Source of the DNA: Actinomycetes bacterium
Lineage (GTDB): Bacteria > Actinomycetota > JAICYB01
Assembly: GCA_025934435.1 (NCBI GenBank)
Contig: JAICYB010000032.1
Location: forward strand, 1-37,900
Reading direction: 5' to 3'
Length of the DNA stretch: 37,900 nucleotides
Shown here: positions 7,901 to 14,712 of the stretch, piece after piece
Numbering within the stretch: the first letter of the stretch is position 1
Layout of the letters: the number at the start of each line of letters is the position of its first letter
Notes under the pieces: model-generated
Databases searched by the model: none
What the model was told of the DNA's origin: nothing
What the model saw: the letters and a program-made list of their open reading frames with translations, nothing else
Program-made: the position numbers and the translations under genes

Positions 7901-9705
7901 CGTTCGCCACGAACTACCAGGCGTCGTCGCAGAGCGTGAGCGTGACGACGGGAACGACGACGGCGAACTTCGCGCTCACCGCTGCTCAAATCGCGTCCGT
8001 CACGGGAACCGTCACGGACGCCAGCACCGGCGCGCCGATCGCCGGGGCGACCGTCGCAACAAGTTCGGGGTGCGATTCCACACAGACGGACGGCAACGGG
8101 AACTACACGCTGTCGAACCTGCAGACGGGCCCGACGGAGTTCATCGTCACGGCGACTGGATATCAAGGAGTCGATCGGAGCGTGACCCTCGTCAACGGAT
8201 CCAACACCGTGAACTTCCAGATGACGGGGACGAGTGTGTCGACTGCGACCGTGAGCGGCACGGTCACCGATGCGTCGACCACGAGACCGATCTCAGGAGC
8301 CACGGTGACCGACGGATCTCACTCGACCCAGACGGCGAGCGATGGGACCTACACCCTGAGTAACCTCGCGACGGGCTCCCAGACGATCATTGCGTCCGCG
8401 AGCGGCTACCAGACCTCCTCGAAGACCGTCAGCCTGAACTCCGGTACGAACACCGTCGACTTCGCTCTGGGTGCCACAACGGCGCACTCCTCGATCGAGC
8501 GCGAGAGCGTATCCAGCACCGGCGCGGAGGGCAACGGGATCAGCCTTGGTTCATTCATGAGTGCCGACGGGCGATACGTAGCGTTCCATTCCTCTGCGAC
8601 CGATCTCGTACCGGGTGACACGAACGGGCAGTCGGACGCCTTCGTGCGCGACCGGCAGACCGGTACGACGACGCGCGTGAGCGTCGCGAGCGACGGATCG
8701 CAGTCGAGCGGCAGCGCCGGGCCTTCGTCGATCAGCGCAGATGGCCGCTACGTCGTCATCAATTCGAACGCGACGGACCTCGCGTCGGGGGCGTCGGGAC
8801 ACTTCAGCATCTTCATCCACGACATGCAGACGGGCACGACGCAACTCGTGATCTCGTCGAACGCCGGCGACATCCTTGGTGGGACGATCAGCGGGAACGA
8901 CCGCTACATCGCCTTCAATTCTGATGTGCTCAATCCCGGCGGAACAGCGGGCCAACAGGAGGTCTACGTGTACGACCTTCAGGCCCAAACGCTTGAGCTC
9001 ATCAGCAAACCGATGACCGGTACCACTGCGGACGGCTTGAGCGACGGTGCGTCGATCAGCGCCGACGGGCGCTATGTCGCGTTCGGGTCGTATGCGACGA
9101 ATCTCGTGGCGAACGACACGAATGGACAGTTCGATGACTTCGTCCGTGACCGGCAGACGGGAACGACGCAACGCGTGAGCGTTGCGTCCGACGGTACGCA
9201 GGGCGATAACACCAGCGAGAGCGCGGTGATCACGCCCGACGGCACGAAGGTCGTGTTCTGGTCGTACGCGTCCAACCTCGTGGCAGGCGACACGATCGGC
9301 GGCGGCGACGTGTTCGTCCACAGCTTGACTGACGGCTCGACGGTCCGCGAGAGCCTCGCGAACGACGGGTCGGAAGCGAACGGGACGAGCTCTCGCCCAT
9401 CCATCTCCGATGACGGCCGCTATATTGCGTTCGAGTCGACCGCGAGCAACCTCGTCACCGGCGATAGCGGGGGGCAGTCGGACATATTCGTGCGGGACAC
9501 CCAGTCACAGACGACGAGTCGGGTCACGATCGGCACGGACGGGAGCGACGGCAACGGGACGAGCGTGAATGCTGTCATCAGTGGTGACGGCAGCATGGTG
9601 ACGTTCGAGTCCTTAGCGACGAACCTCGTTCCGGGCGATACGAACGGCGTCGCCGATATCTTCGGCGCCCCGGCCGGGTGCAGCGGGTGCGCTCGGACCG
9701 GATGA
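4993..9705 (+). CDS. Giant membrane-anchored FecR / Ig-like repeat / beta-propeller surface protein
   Basis: This 1570-residue extracytoplasmic protein has a basic cytosolic tail (1-33) and one membrane anchor (about 34-57). A FecR domain follows (about 70-215, with the hallmark AVRGTAFIVD), then a Ser/Thr/Pro linker and a glycine tract (about 322-353). Next come ten tandem carboxypeptidase-regulatory/Cna-B-like domains of about 81 residues (about 354-1160) and seven propeller blades (SADGRYVAF-type, about 1165-1565). FecR domains usually sense a signal and talk to a membrane partner. Here the next gene, overlapping as ATGA, is a CHASE2 cyclase, so I infer that this protein is the outer sensor or scaffold for that cyclase. 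The repeats suggest adhesion or extension through the cell wall. No LPXTG or cleavable signal is seen. Individual domain functions are inferred from sequence pattern only. Confidence 0.88.
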   Translation: MGARAVPPTRERGRSVSKLEVARPRVSSPRRKPSLPVLIAGAVALLLVGALIPLFALRGGSSAAAAVGVLHRNVGVEIGGRSLKAATAADRLRTGDTVQTDPAGQAEVRWFKGSVTRLDVNTRFTLGDLIDKPGRRVATGKLHVGRVWNRVAKLTTKQDRFEIGSPHAIAAVRGTAFIVDCRHLPTCYFTVIDGFVLVTTSDGKSVLLTAGQSVGVDGAGHLLGVRDVSGSQLLRDPWIRANLVRDGKSEVLGDAIAPVERAKARTDLNTSSSPTASSDSSTQQTSPTSSDSPAVVESNVVVPPTKSSGPLPSNLPPLPQRGGGGGGGGGGGNGGGGGGNGGGGGGGGGGGNAARMSGVVTDSTSGTPIAGARVRDATASKSTLTASDGSYALRGLTSGPQTIRIRASGYDAGTKKVRLAQGENTENFDLLQQATLSGTVTDAQSGSPVSGVTVAVGSRSAKSAADGTYTVTNAPTGSQTVTATATGYQSASATATINPGTNSLDFVLVPATASTGTVTGHVTDATTTSPISGAAVSIGSRSTQTATDGSYTISNVPTGSQSVTASATGYQSNTKTVTVGAGSNTVDLALAATTSTTGTVTGHVTDGSTTSPIAGATVSIGSQTTQTASDGSYTISNVPTGQQTVGATAPNYRAASQNVTVQRGTNTANFALQAAGVGTISGVVTDATSGSPIGGATVSVGCLSAQTASDGSYTIDGVATGSQTVFADATGYQSSSQNVDVASGPNTVNFSLTAIQYGTVTGTVKDASTGAAISGATVEDFSGGSTQTATDGSYTLTNVPTGNQTIEAFATNYQSSQQNVTVTTGTTTANFTLTAIQRGTVTGTVKDASTNAAIAAATVEDFSGHSTQTASDGSYTLNNVPTGQQTIEAFATNYQSSSQSVTVTTGTTTANFTLTAVQRGTVTGAVTDSSTGAAVSGATVEDFHGDSTRTAGDGTYTLSGVPTGSQTIEAFATNYQASSQSVSVTTGTTTANFALTAAQIASVTGTVTDASTGAPIAGATVATSSGCDSTQTDGNGNYTLSNLQTGPTEFIVTATGYQGVDRSVTLVNGSNTVNFQMTGTSVSTATVSGTVTDASTTRPISGATVTDGSHSTQTASDGTYTLSNLATGSQTIIASASGYQTSSKTVSLNSGTNTVDFALGATTAHSSIERESVSSTGAEGNGISLGSFMSADGRYVAFHSSATDLVPGDTNGQSDAFVRDRQTGTTTRVSVASDGSQSSGSAGPSSISADGRYVVINSNATDLASGASGHFSIFIHDMQTGTTQLVISSNAGDILGGTISGNDRYIAFNSDVLNPGGTAGQQEVYVYDLQAQTLELISKPMTGTTADGLSDGASISADGRYVAFGSYATNLVANDTNGQFDDFVRDRQTGTTQRVSVASDGTQGDNTSESAVITPDGTKVVFWSYASNLVAGDTIGGGDVFVHSLTDGSTVRESLANDGSEANGTSSRPSISDDGRYIAFESTASNLVTGDSGGQSDIFVRDTQSQTTSRVTIGTDGSDGNGTSVNAVISGDGSMVTFESLATNLVPGDTNGVADIFGAPAGCSGCARTG
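6052..8475 (+). repeat. Ten in-frame tandem repeats of about 243 bp (Ig-like domains)
   Basis: The repeat consensus is roughly GTVTGTVTDASTGxPIxGATV, then S-TQTASDGSYTLSNVPTG and a Y-Q-S ending with TANFxL. Units 6-8 (about 7261-7984) share the unusual variant ATVEDF and EAFATNYQ and are the most alike, pointing to recent internal duplication. Unit length is constant enough for recombination to change copy number. The repeats are coding and in frame throughout. Confidence 0.9.
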
Positions 9706-11510
9706 TGCGCCGAGCGTCGATCAGCCGCGTCGTGGTAAGCGCGATGATCGTTGCCGCAGCGATCGGAGCCGTATCGTTCCTCGGCCGCACCGTGAGCGTG
9801 TTCGGCGGTTATCAGCTCCAAGCGTCCGACGCGCTGTTTCCTACGGGGAAGACCGATCCGCGCGTCGTCGTCGTCGGCGTCGATGCGAGATCGATCGACG
9901 CCATCGGACGCTGGCCGTGGCCGAGGGCCACAGAAGCGAAGCTCGTCGATCGGCTCTCGCAGGCCGGTGCGAGAACCATCACGTTCGACGAGATCTTCGA
10001 CCCACCATCGAAGGGCGACGACCAGCTCGCTGCGTCCATCAAGGCGTCGAAGCGTTCCGTCGTCCTGGGCGCACTCGCCGACCTGAAGGACGGCGCCGGG
10101 ACGAAGCTAGCTACGGTCACGTCGCTCACGCCGCCGGCACCGATCCTTCAAAGGGCAGCCGCGAACATCGGACACACGAGCGTCACGCCCGACCCCGCGG
10201 ACGGTGTCGTCCGTTCGCTTCCTCTGATCGTCGATACGCCGGACGGATCACAGCTCCCCTCGCTCTCGCTCGCGACACTCATGCAGGTCGACCATCTGTC
10301 TGGGCCGTTCACCCAGTCGACCACCGGCATCCAGATCGGCGACCGCTTCATCCCGACGGACGAACACGCCGCGATGAACGTCAGCTACGCACCGAGCCCG
10401 CGGATGGTCTCCGCGGCGGACGTCCTCGATGGCAAAGCGAAACTCAACGGCAAGATCGTCCTCGTCGGCGTCACCGATCCGACGCTTGGCGACGACAAGC
10501 TGTCGCCCGTCGATAAGTCGAATGGAACACCTGGAGTCTTCGTCCATGCGAACGCCCTCAACACGATGCTTACGAGTTCCTACGTGTTCCCGCCGACGCG
10601 CACGGCGACGACGACGTGGGTCCTTATCCTGGCCTTCACCGTCGGGTTGGCGACCCTGCTGCTCTCGATCTGGATCGCGGCACCGCTGACAGTCCTGGTC
10701 GGGATCGGCTACGTCGTCCTTGCGATTACGCGCTTCGACACCGGTCGCGTCTTGGATCTGATCTACCCTCCGCTTGCGATCGTCGTCGCGTTCGTCGCAT
10801 CGCTGGCTTTGCGCTACCTCAGTGAGCGGCGTGAGCGAACGCGCGTTTCCGCCCTTTTCTCGCAGTACGTCCCAGAGTCGGTCGCGAAACAGCTCATCGA
10901 ACATGGCACCGACGAGCTCACGCGCGAACGGCGCGTCGACGTCACCGTATTGTTCTGCGACCTGCGCAGCTTCACGGCGACAGCGGCGAAGCTCGAGCCG
11001 GCCGGAGTCAGCCGATTGCTGGACGCGTACTACGACGCGACGACGGAGCTGGTTTTCCAGCACGGTGGGACGCTCATGCAGTACGTCGGCGACGAGGTCT
11101 ACGCGCTCTTCGGCGCGCCGATCGACGACGATCACAGCTCGGCGACCGCGCTCGCGTGCGCGATCGATTTCCAGAAGGCGGCGCCGGCGATCAACTCGCG
11201 TCTCGCCGAGCAGGGCTTGCCGACGATCGCCTACGGCATCGGGTTGCACACCGGACCGGTCGTCACCGCGCACATCGGGACGAATCGACGCCGCCAGTTC
11301 TCAGCGATCGGCGACACGGTGAACTGTGGGTCGCGACTCTGCTCGCTCGCGAAGGCCGGCGAGGTCGTCGTGTCCGGCGATCTGTTCGAGCGACTCGACA
11401 CCAAGCCCGAAGTACAAGCGCTCGAGCCGATCCCGCTGAAGGGCGTCGCCCGCGACCTCCATCCATTCCGGATCGAGATCGATGCGTCGGCACGGACCGT
11501 TGTCGGATGA
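9702..11510 (+). CDS. CHASE2-domain class III nucleotide cyclase
   Basis: This 602-residue transmembrane receptor cyclase has helix 1 at about 9-28 and an extracytoplasmic CHASE2 sensor at about 35-295 (VVVVGVDARSIDAIGRWPWPR; GKIVLVGVTDP; GVFVHANALNTML). Three further helices (303-325, 328-345, 352-372) lead to a cytosolic class III domain (about 410-595). Metal ligands Asp420 (VLFCDLRSF) and Asp464 (YVGDEVYALFG) and the Asn541/Arg545 pair are present. The purine-selecting Lys is Gln460, and the Asp/Thr position is Ser534. Gln at the Lys position is known from the mycobacterial cyclase Rv0386, so activity is plausible but nucleotide choice is uncertain. I chose ATG 9702, which overlaps the FecR gene stop (ATGA); a GTG at 9678 is possible. 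It probably receives its signal from the FecR protein. Confidence 0.9.
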   Translation: MMRRASISRVVVSAMIVAAAIGAVSFLGRTVSVFGGYQLQASDALFPTGKTDPRVVVVGVDARSIDAIGRWPWPRATEAKLVDRLSQAGARTITFDEIFDPPSKGDDQLAASIKASKRSVVLGALADLKDGAGTKLATVTSLTPPAPILQRAAANIGHTSVTPDPADGVVRSLPLIVDTPDGSQLPSLSLATLMQVDHLSGPFTQSTTGIQIGDRFIPTDEHAAMNVSYAPSPRMVSAADVLDGKAKLNGKIVLVGVTDPTLGDDKLSPVDKSNGTPGVFVHANALNTMLTSSYVFPPTRTATTTWVLILAFTVGLATLLLSIWIAAPLTVLVGIGYVVLAITRFDTGRVLDLIYPPLAIVVAFVASLALRYLSERRERTRVSALFSQYVPESVAKQLIEHGTDELTRERRVDVTVLFCDLRSFTATAAKLEPAGVSRLLDAYYDATTELVFQHGGTLMQYVGDEVYALFGAPIDDDHSSATALACAIDFQKAAPAINSRLAEQGLPTIAYGIGLHTGPVVTAHIGTNRRRQFSAIGDTVNCGSRLCSLAKAGEVVVSGDLFERLDTKPEVQALEPIPLKGVARDLHPFRIEIDASARTVVG

Positions 11511-11553
11511 GTCGGTCACGGATTCGCACCATAGGAACGACCGGAGGTCGATA

Positions 11554-11763
11554 TTGGACTGCTGGACGTGTAAGCGCACCGCCGTTGGTGTCTGCCGATT
11601 CTGTGGACGAGCCGCCTGCGAGGACCACGCGCAGACGCGCCCGTACGTCCTTGAGGTGTTCGGAGAGGCCGGCTCGCGCCGCGCTCTCGTCGTCGAAGAC
11701 GCGCTGTGGTGCGGCACGTGCAAACCACGTCCCGACCCTGTCCCACTCCCAGAACTCGACTGA
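11554..11763 (+). CDS. Small zinc-ribbon protein
   Basis: This 69-residue protein has CWTC (residues 3-6), CRFCGRAACEDH in the middle and CGTC near the C-terminus. That is seven cysteines and a histidine, able to form one or two zinc sites resembling a B-box or short zinc ribbon. It starts at TTG 11554, six bases after a consensus GGAGG (11543-11547); the frame is open further upstream but lacks a ribosome site there. It lies between the CHASE2 cyclase and the cyclic-nucleotide-binding protease, 18 bases before the latter, so it is part of the same operon. It may act as a small adaptor. I do not recognise a named family with certainty. Confidence 0.72.
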   Translation: MDCWTCKRTAVGVCRFCGRAACEDHAQTRPYVLEVFGEAGSRRALVVEDALWCGTCKPRPDPVPLPELD

Positions 11764-11781
11764 GCGTCTCCCTCGGTTGCG

Positions 11782-13878
11782 ATGACGACCGTCGACGTCT
11801 GGGACGCTGTCGCCGATCGAACGGATACCGCAAGGGTGCGGCCGCGCGTTGCTCCCGATGTTGAGATCCGCGACTTCGCGCTGCGGTGGGGCAACGACTA
11901 CGCGATGGCGAAGAACCCCCGCGACCGTGTGTACTACCGCCTCACGCCATCCGAAGCGCAGCTCGCGCGGTCGATGGACGGAACCCGGACGATCAACGAC
12001 CTCGTCGTGACGAACCTCGATGCCACGGGCGAGTTCGATGCGGACACAGTCACCGATCTCGTCAACAGCTTGCGGGAAGGTGGGTTCCTCGACGGCGAGT
12101 ACGTCGACACCTATGCACTCATCGAACGGCGATTGCGCGACGTTCCGGCGTGGCGCGAGCGTCTCGAAACGTTCTTGCGCACCCTGGAGATCGACTGGCC
12201 CAACGCGGACGGCTTCGTCCGGTCGTTGTATCGAGTCTTGCGTGTCGCGTTCACGCTGCCCGCGCTCATCATCGGTGCGCTGGTCGCCGTCCTCGGCCTC
12301 GCGGCGTTCGTCGACCTCGTCCGGCCGGGGAGATACCACCTCGTCCCGGCGAAGCCCGGACGCGAGTTCGCCGTCATTCTCATCCTGGATCTCGTCATCA
12401 TCGGCGTGCACGAACTCGGCCACGCGCTGGTGCTCGTCCGTCACGGCAAGCGCGTGAACAGCGCCGGCTTCCGTATCTACTTCGGCGCTCCGTCCTTCTA
12501 CGTTGAAGCCTCCGAGGCGCTCATGATGGACAGGGGGCCCCGCATCGTCCAGGCCTTCGCCGGGCCGTACGCCGAGCTGATCCTCGCGGCGCCGGCCGCA
12601 CTCTATGTGTGGCTCTCACCGCACGGATTCATGGCGTCGACGCTTTACAAGTGGGCCGTCCTCAACTACTTCGTCGTGTTCATGAACCTGATGCCGATGC
12701 TTGAGCTCGACGGCTACTGGATCTTGTCCGATGCGATCCAGGTGCCCGACCTGCGCCCGCGCTCGCTCGCCTTCGTCCGGCACGACCTGTGGCGGAAACT
12801 GCGGAAGCGCGAGCGTTGGAATTGGTCGGAGGTCGGACTGCTCGCGTTCGGGACGTTCGGCGTCGCCTTCACCCTGTTTGCGTTGTGGATCTCGTATTTC
12901 TTCTGGAAGCGGATCTTCGTCCCGGTGATCCTCGCGATGTGGCACGGCGGTGCGGGCGGACGGATCCTCCTCGCGCTCCTTGCGCTCCTCGTCGGTGGTC
13001 CGATCCTGCGCGCGGTGTCGGCCGGGGTCCGTGCGTTCGGATCGCGCGCGCGTGACGCGTGGAGACGAGCGCGCTTCGCCGGTCAGAAACGCTGGCGGAT
13101 CGAAGCTGCCGAGCTTCTCGACGACCTGCCATTGTTCGACGATCTGCCGGTGGAGGTGTTGAACGATGTCGCCGGACGTGTGCGCCTGCGAACTGTCGCG
13201 CTCGGCGAGCCGGTCGTCGTGCAGGGCGAGCGCGGCGGCGGCTATTTCGTCGTGCGGTCCGGAAGCTTCGCCGTCGAGGAGACGGATCCCATCACGGCCC
13301 GGATGAGGACGCTCAAGACCCTCGGCCGCGGAGAGGCCTTCGGTGAGCTCGGCATCGCGGAACACGCGTCGCGTACGGCTACGGTCAGGGCGACCACGAG
13401 GGCCGAGGTCTTCGAGCTCGACAGCGGAACCTTCGAGCGCTTGCTCAAGGAGCGTCTGATCGGTGCGGCGTACGGTCCTTCGCTCGCGCGTCTCGGTGAG
13501 CTCCGCGCGCTCTCATGCTTCAGGCATCTCGGTCCGGCGGAGCTCGGGGCGCTGCTCGAGCACGGCGAATGGACGCAGATCGAAGCGGGACGCACCATCG
13601 TCCGGCAGGGAGAGCCGTCCGACGCATTCTTCGCGATCGAGTCGGGGCGCCTCGAGGTCATCGAGGATGAGCGGCACGTGCGCGAGCTCGGGGCCGGGTC
13701 GTACTTCGGCGAGATCGGCCTGCTGTCCTACTCCCCGCGGACGGCGACGGTTCGGGCGATCACGCCCGTTCGTGCCTTCCGGATGGATCGCGAAGGCTTC
13801 GACGCACTCGTGGGCCGCGCGTTCCGGTCCGGAGCACTCGTCCCGCACGCGGTCTCCGGCTTGGCATTGGAGCACTGA
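11782..13878 (+). CDS. M50 membrane metalloprotease with PqqD-like domain and two cyclic-nucleotide-binding domains
   Basis: This 698-residue membrane protein combines three parts. Residues about 36-106 resemble PqqD (YYRLTPSEAQLARSMDGTRT and a REGGFLDG end), the fold used as the peptide-recognition element in RiPP pathways. Residues about 150-415 are a site-2-protease-like M50 core with zinc motif HELGH (210-214) and third ligand Asp310 in MPMLELDGYW, embedded in several helices. Residues about 445-560 and 575-690 are two cNMP-binding domains. Their phosphate cassettes AFGELGIAEHASRTATVRA and YFGEIGLLSYSPRTATVRA keep the phosphate-contacting Arg (531 and 653). I infer a protease whose action on a peptide or membrane protein is gated by cAMP or cGMP. 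It resembles 'peptide zinc metalloprotease' (YydH-like) proteins in its front half. The two peptides just downstream are candidate substrates. Confidence 0.9.
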   Translation: MTTVDVWDAVADRTDTARVRPRVAPDVEIRDFALRWGNDYAMAKNPRDRVYYRLTPSEAQLARSMDGTRTINDLVVTNLDATGEFDADTVTDLVNSLREGGFLDGEYVDTYALIERRLRDVPAWRERLETFLRTLEIDWPNADGFVRSLYRVLRVAFTLPALIIGALVAVLGLAAFVDLVRPGRYHLVPAKPGREFAVILILDLVIIGVHELGHALVLVRHGKRVNSAGFRIYFGAPSFYVEASEALMMDRGPRIVQAFAGPYAELILAAPAALYVWLSPHGFMASTLYKWAVLNYFVVFMNLMPMLELDGYWILSDAIQVPDLRPRSLAFVRHDLWRKLRKRERWNWSEVGLLAFGTFGVAFTLFALWISYFFWKRIFVPVILAMWHGGAGGRILLALLALLVGGPILRAVSAGVRAFGSRARDAWRRARFAGQKRWRIEAAELLDDLPLFDDLPVEVLNDVAGRVRLRTVALGEPVVVQGERGGGYFVVRSGSFAVEETDPITARMRTLKTLGRGEAFGELGIAEHASRTATVRATTRAEVFELDSGTFERLLKERLIGAAYGPSLARLGELRALSCFRHLGPAELGALLEHGEWTQIEAGRTIVRQGEPSDAFFAIESGRLEVIEDERHVRELGAGSYFGEIGLLSYSPRTATVRAITPVRAFRMDREGFDALVGRAFRSGALVPHAVSGLALEH

Positions 13879-13970
13879 TGGCGTTCTGTCGGGAAGACGA
13901 CACACGATGGGTGCCACCCGCGACGGTAGCCGGGAGCCGAAGAGGCTACGGTGACGGAAAGGTCCACGAG

Positions 13971-14213
13971 GAGAGGGGCACGAGATGAGCAAGAAGATCG
14001 AACCGAAGGACCCGGCCGGCAAGGTCGGGAGCGGCGGGATCCTCCGACGTATCGCACGCGCCGCGCGACGCCGCGTCGGTCGCTTCTTGGCCTACTCGGA
14101 CCGCGAATTGAAAGAAAGCGTCGTCGCCGTTAGCTGGAACTAACGGCAGACAAGGCAGAGAGAGGGGCAGGCGATGAGCAAGAAGATCGAACCGAAGGAC
14201 CCGGCCGGCAAGG
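13971..14213 (+). repeat. 54-bp direct repeat (13971-14024 and 14160-14213) covering RBS and leader codons
   Basis: The two copies start 189 bases apart and match at 52 of 54 positions. They include the ribosome site GAGAGGGGCA, the same spacing to ATG, and the first 13 codons plus one base of each small peptide gene. Sequence identity drops sharply after that point. This pattern indicates a recent tandem duplication or gene conversion that kept the translation start and leader while the rest diverged. Confidence 0.9.
13985..14143 (+). CDS. 52-residue basic peptide A with conserved leader (putative M50 protease substrate)
   Basis: The peptide begins MSKKIEPKDPAGK, followed by a Gly-Gly, a very basic middle (ILRRIARAARRRVGRF) and the ending YSDRELKESVVAVSWN. 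It has a strong ribosome site (GAGGAGAGGGG) and lies 106 bases after the cNMP/PqqD/M50 protease gene. It shares leader, GG, basic helix and the SDxELK....AVxW tail with peptide B. The organisation (identical leader, more variable remainder, next to a PqqD-like protein) is like RiPP precursors or a small amphipathic peptide processed by the protease. No signal peptide or Cys is present. No database family is recognised. The function is inferred from context only. Confidence 0.78.
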   Translation: MSKKIEPKDPAGKVGSGGILRRIARAARRRVGRFLAYSDRELKESVVAVSWN

Positions 14214-14332
14214 CCGAGAAAGGCGGAGTTCTGCGCCGCGTCGCGCGGTCCGTGAAGCGTCGCGTTGCGGGGTTCTACGGAAACTCCGACCACGAACTCA
14301 AGCAGGACTTCGCCGCCGTCGAGTGGCGGTAG
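14174..14332 (+). CDS. 52-residue basic peptide B, tandem paralogue of peptide A
   Basis: This peptide has the same length as A and an identical first 13 residues (MSKKIEPKDPAGK, also identical at the DNA level). It then differs: AEKGGVLRR, the basic stretch ARSVKRRVAGFY, and the tail NSDHELKQDFAAVEWR. Positions kept between A and B after the leader are GG, LRR.AR, RRV, SD.ELK, AV and W, so both leader and tail are under constraint. Its ribosome site is the duplicated GAGAGGGGCA. The stop is followed after seven bases by the S74-domain gene, suggesting one transcript. A cargo, antimicrobial or signalling role is possible; I cannot decide between these. Confidence 0.78.
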   Translation: MSKKIEPKDPAGKAEKGGVLRRVARSVKRRVAGFYGNSDHELKQDFAAVEWR

Positions 14333-14339
14333 AGCAATC

Positions 14340-14696
14340 GTGGATCTGCCGCGCGCTCGCGTGGGGTTTATCCGTAAGGCCCGCAAGGTGCGCGGCGTGT
14401 TAAAAGACGAGCCGCCGCGCACCGCGCCGGCTCCGGTCAACGGCTATGAGCTACTCGAGAAGGTCGCCGACCTGCCGATCAGTACGTGGAGTTACACATG
14501 GGATCCGGACGTGCGTCACCTCGGGCCCATGGCGCAGGACTTCGCCGCGGCTTTCGGGCTCGGCGACAGCGACCGCCGCATCTGGCATTTGGACGAGGCC
14601 GGGGTCGCGCTCGTCGCCATCCAGGCGCTCCACCGCAAGGTCACGACTCTCGAGGCTGAAGTCGAGTCGCTGCGGGCGCGGCTCGGCGAACAGTAA
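14340..14696 (+). CDS. Free-standing S74 / intramolecular-chaperone-domain protein
   Basis: This 118-residue protein's core, residues about 33-100, reads NGYELLEKVADLPISTW, then YTWDPDVRHLGPMAQDF and AAFGLGDSDRRI, ending GVALVAIQAL. This is the typical Peptidase_S74 / endosialidase chaperone domain, normally found at the C-terminus of phage tail fibres and surface proteins, where it drives trimerisation and is then self-cleaved. A C-terminal coiled coil (HRKVTTLEAEVESLRARL) follows. The usual preceding SDRxxK segment and any fibre domain are missing, leaving a basic N-terminus of about 30 residues. The start chosen is GTG 14340, seven bases after peptide B. Because it stands alone beside the peptides, it may act on another protein in trans, or be a remnant. 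Domain identity is strong; its job here is unknown. Confidence 0.8.
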   Translation: MDLPRARVGFIRKARKVRGVLKDEPPRTAPAPVNGYELLEKVADLPISTWSYTWDPDVRHLGPMAQDFAAAFGLGDSDRRIWHLDEAGVALVAIQALHRKVTTLEAEVESLRARLGEQ

Positions 14697-14712
14697 GCTT
14701 CGCGCGGGGGAT

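Noticed and set aside
6052..8475. Regular repeats of about 243 bp that might suggest an array or satellite
   Set aside because: They stay in frame within one long gene and encode Ig-like domains; there are no short identical repeats with unique spacers.
5944..9404. Long antisense Arg-rich frames opposite the FecR gene
   Set aside because: Composition is typical of GC-rich shadow frames and the plus-strand protein is clearly domain-structured.
13926..13949. GTAGCC/GGCTAC hairpin after the protease gene as a terminator
   Set aside because: Short stem, 12-base loop and no T-tract; it does not clearly separate the protease from the peptide genes.
14340..14696. Prophage tail region
   Set aside because: The S74 domain is the only phage-associated feature; no structural, lysis, integrase or packaging genes are nearby.
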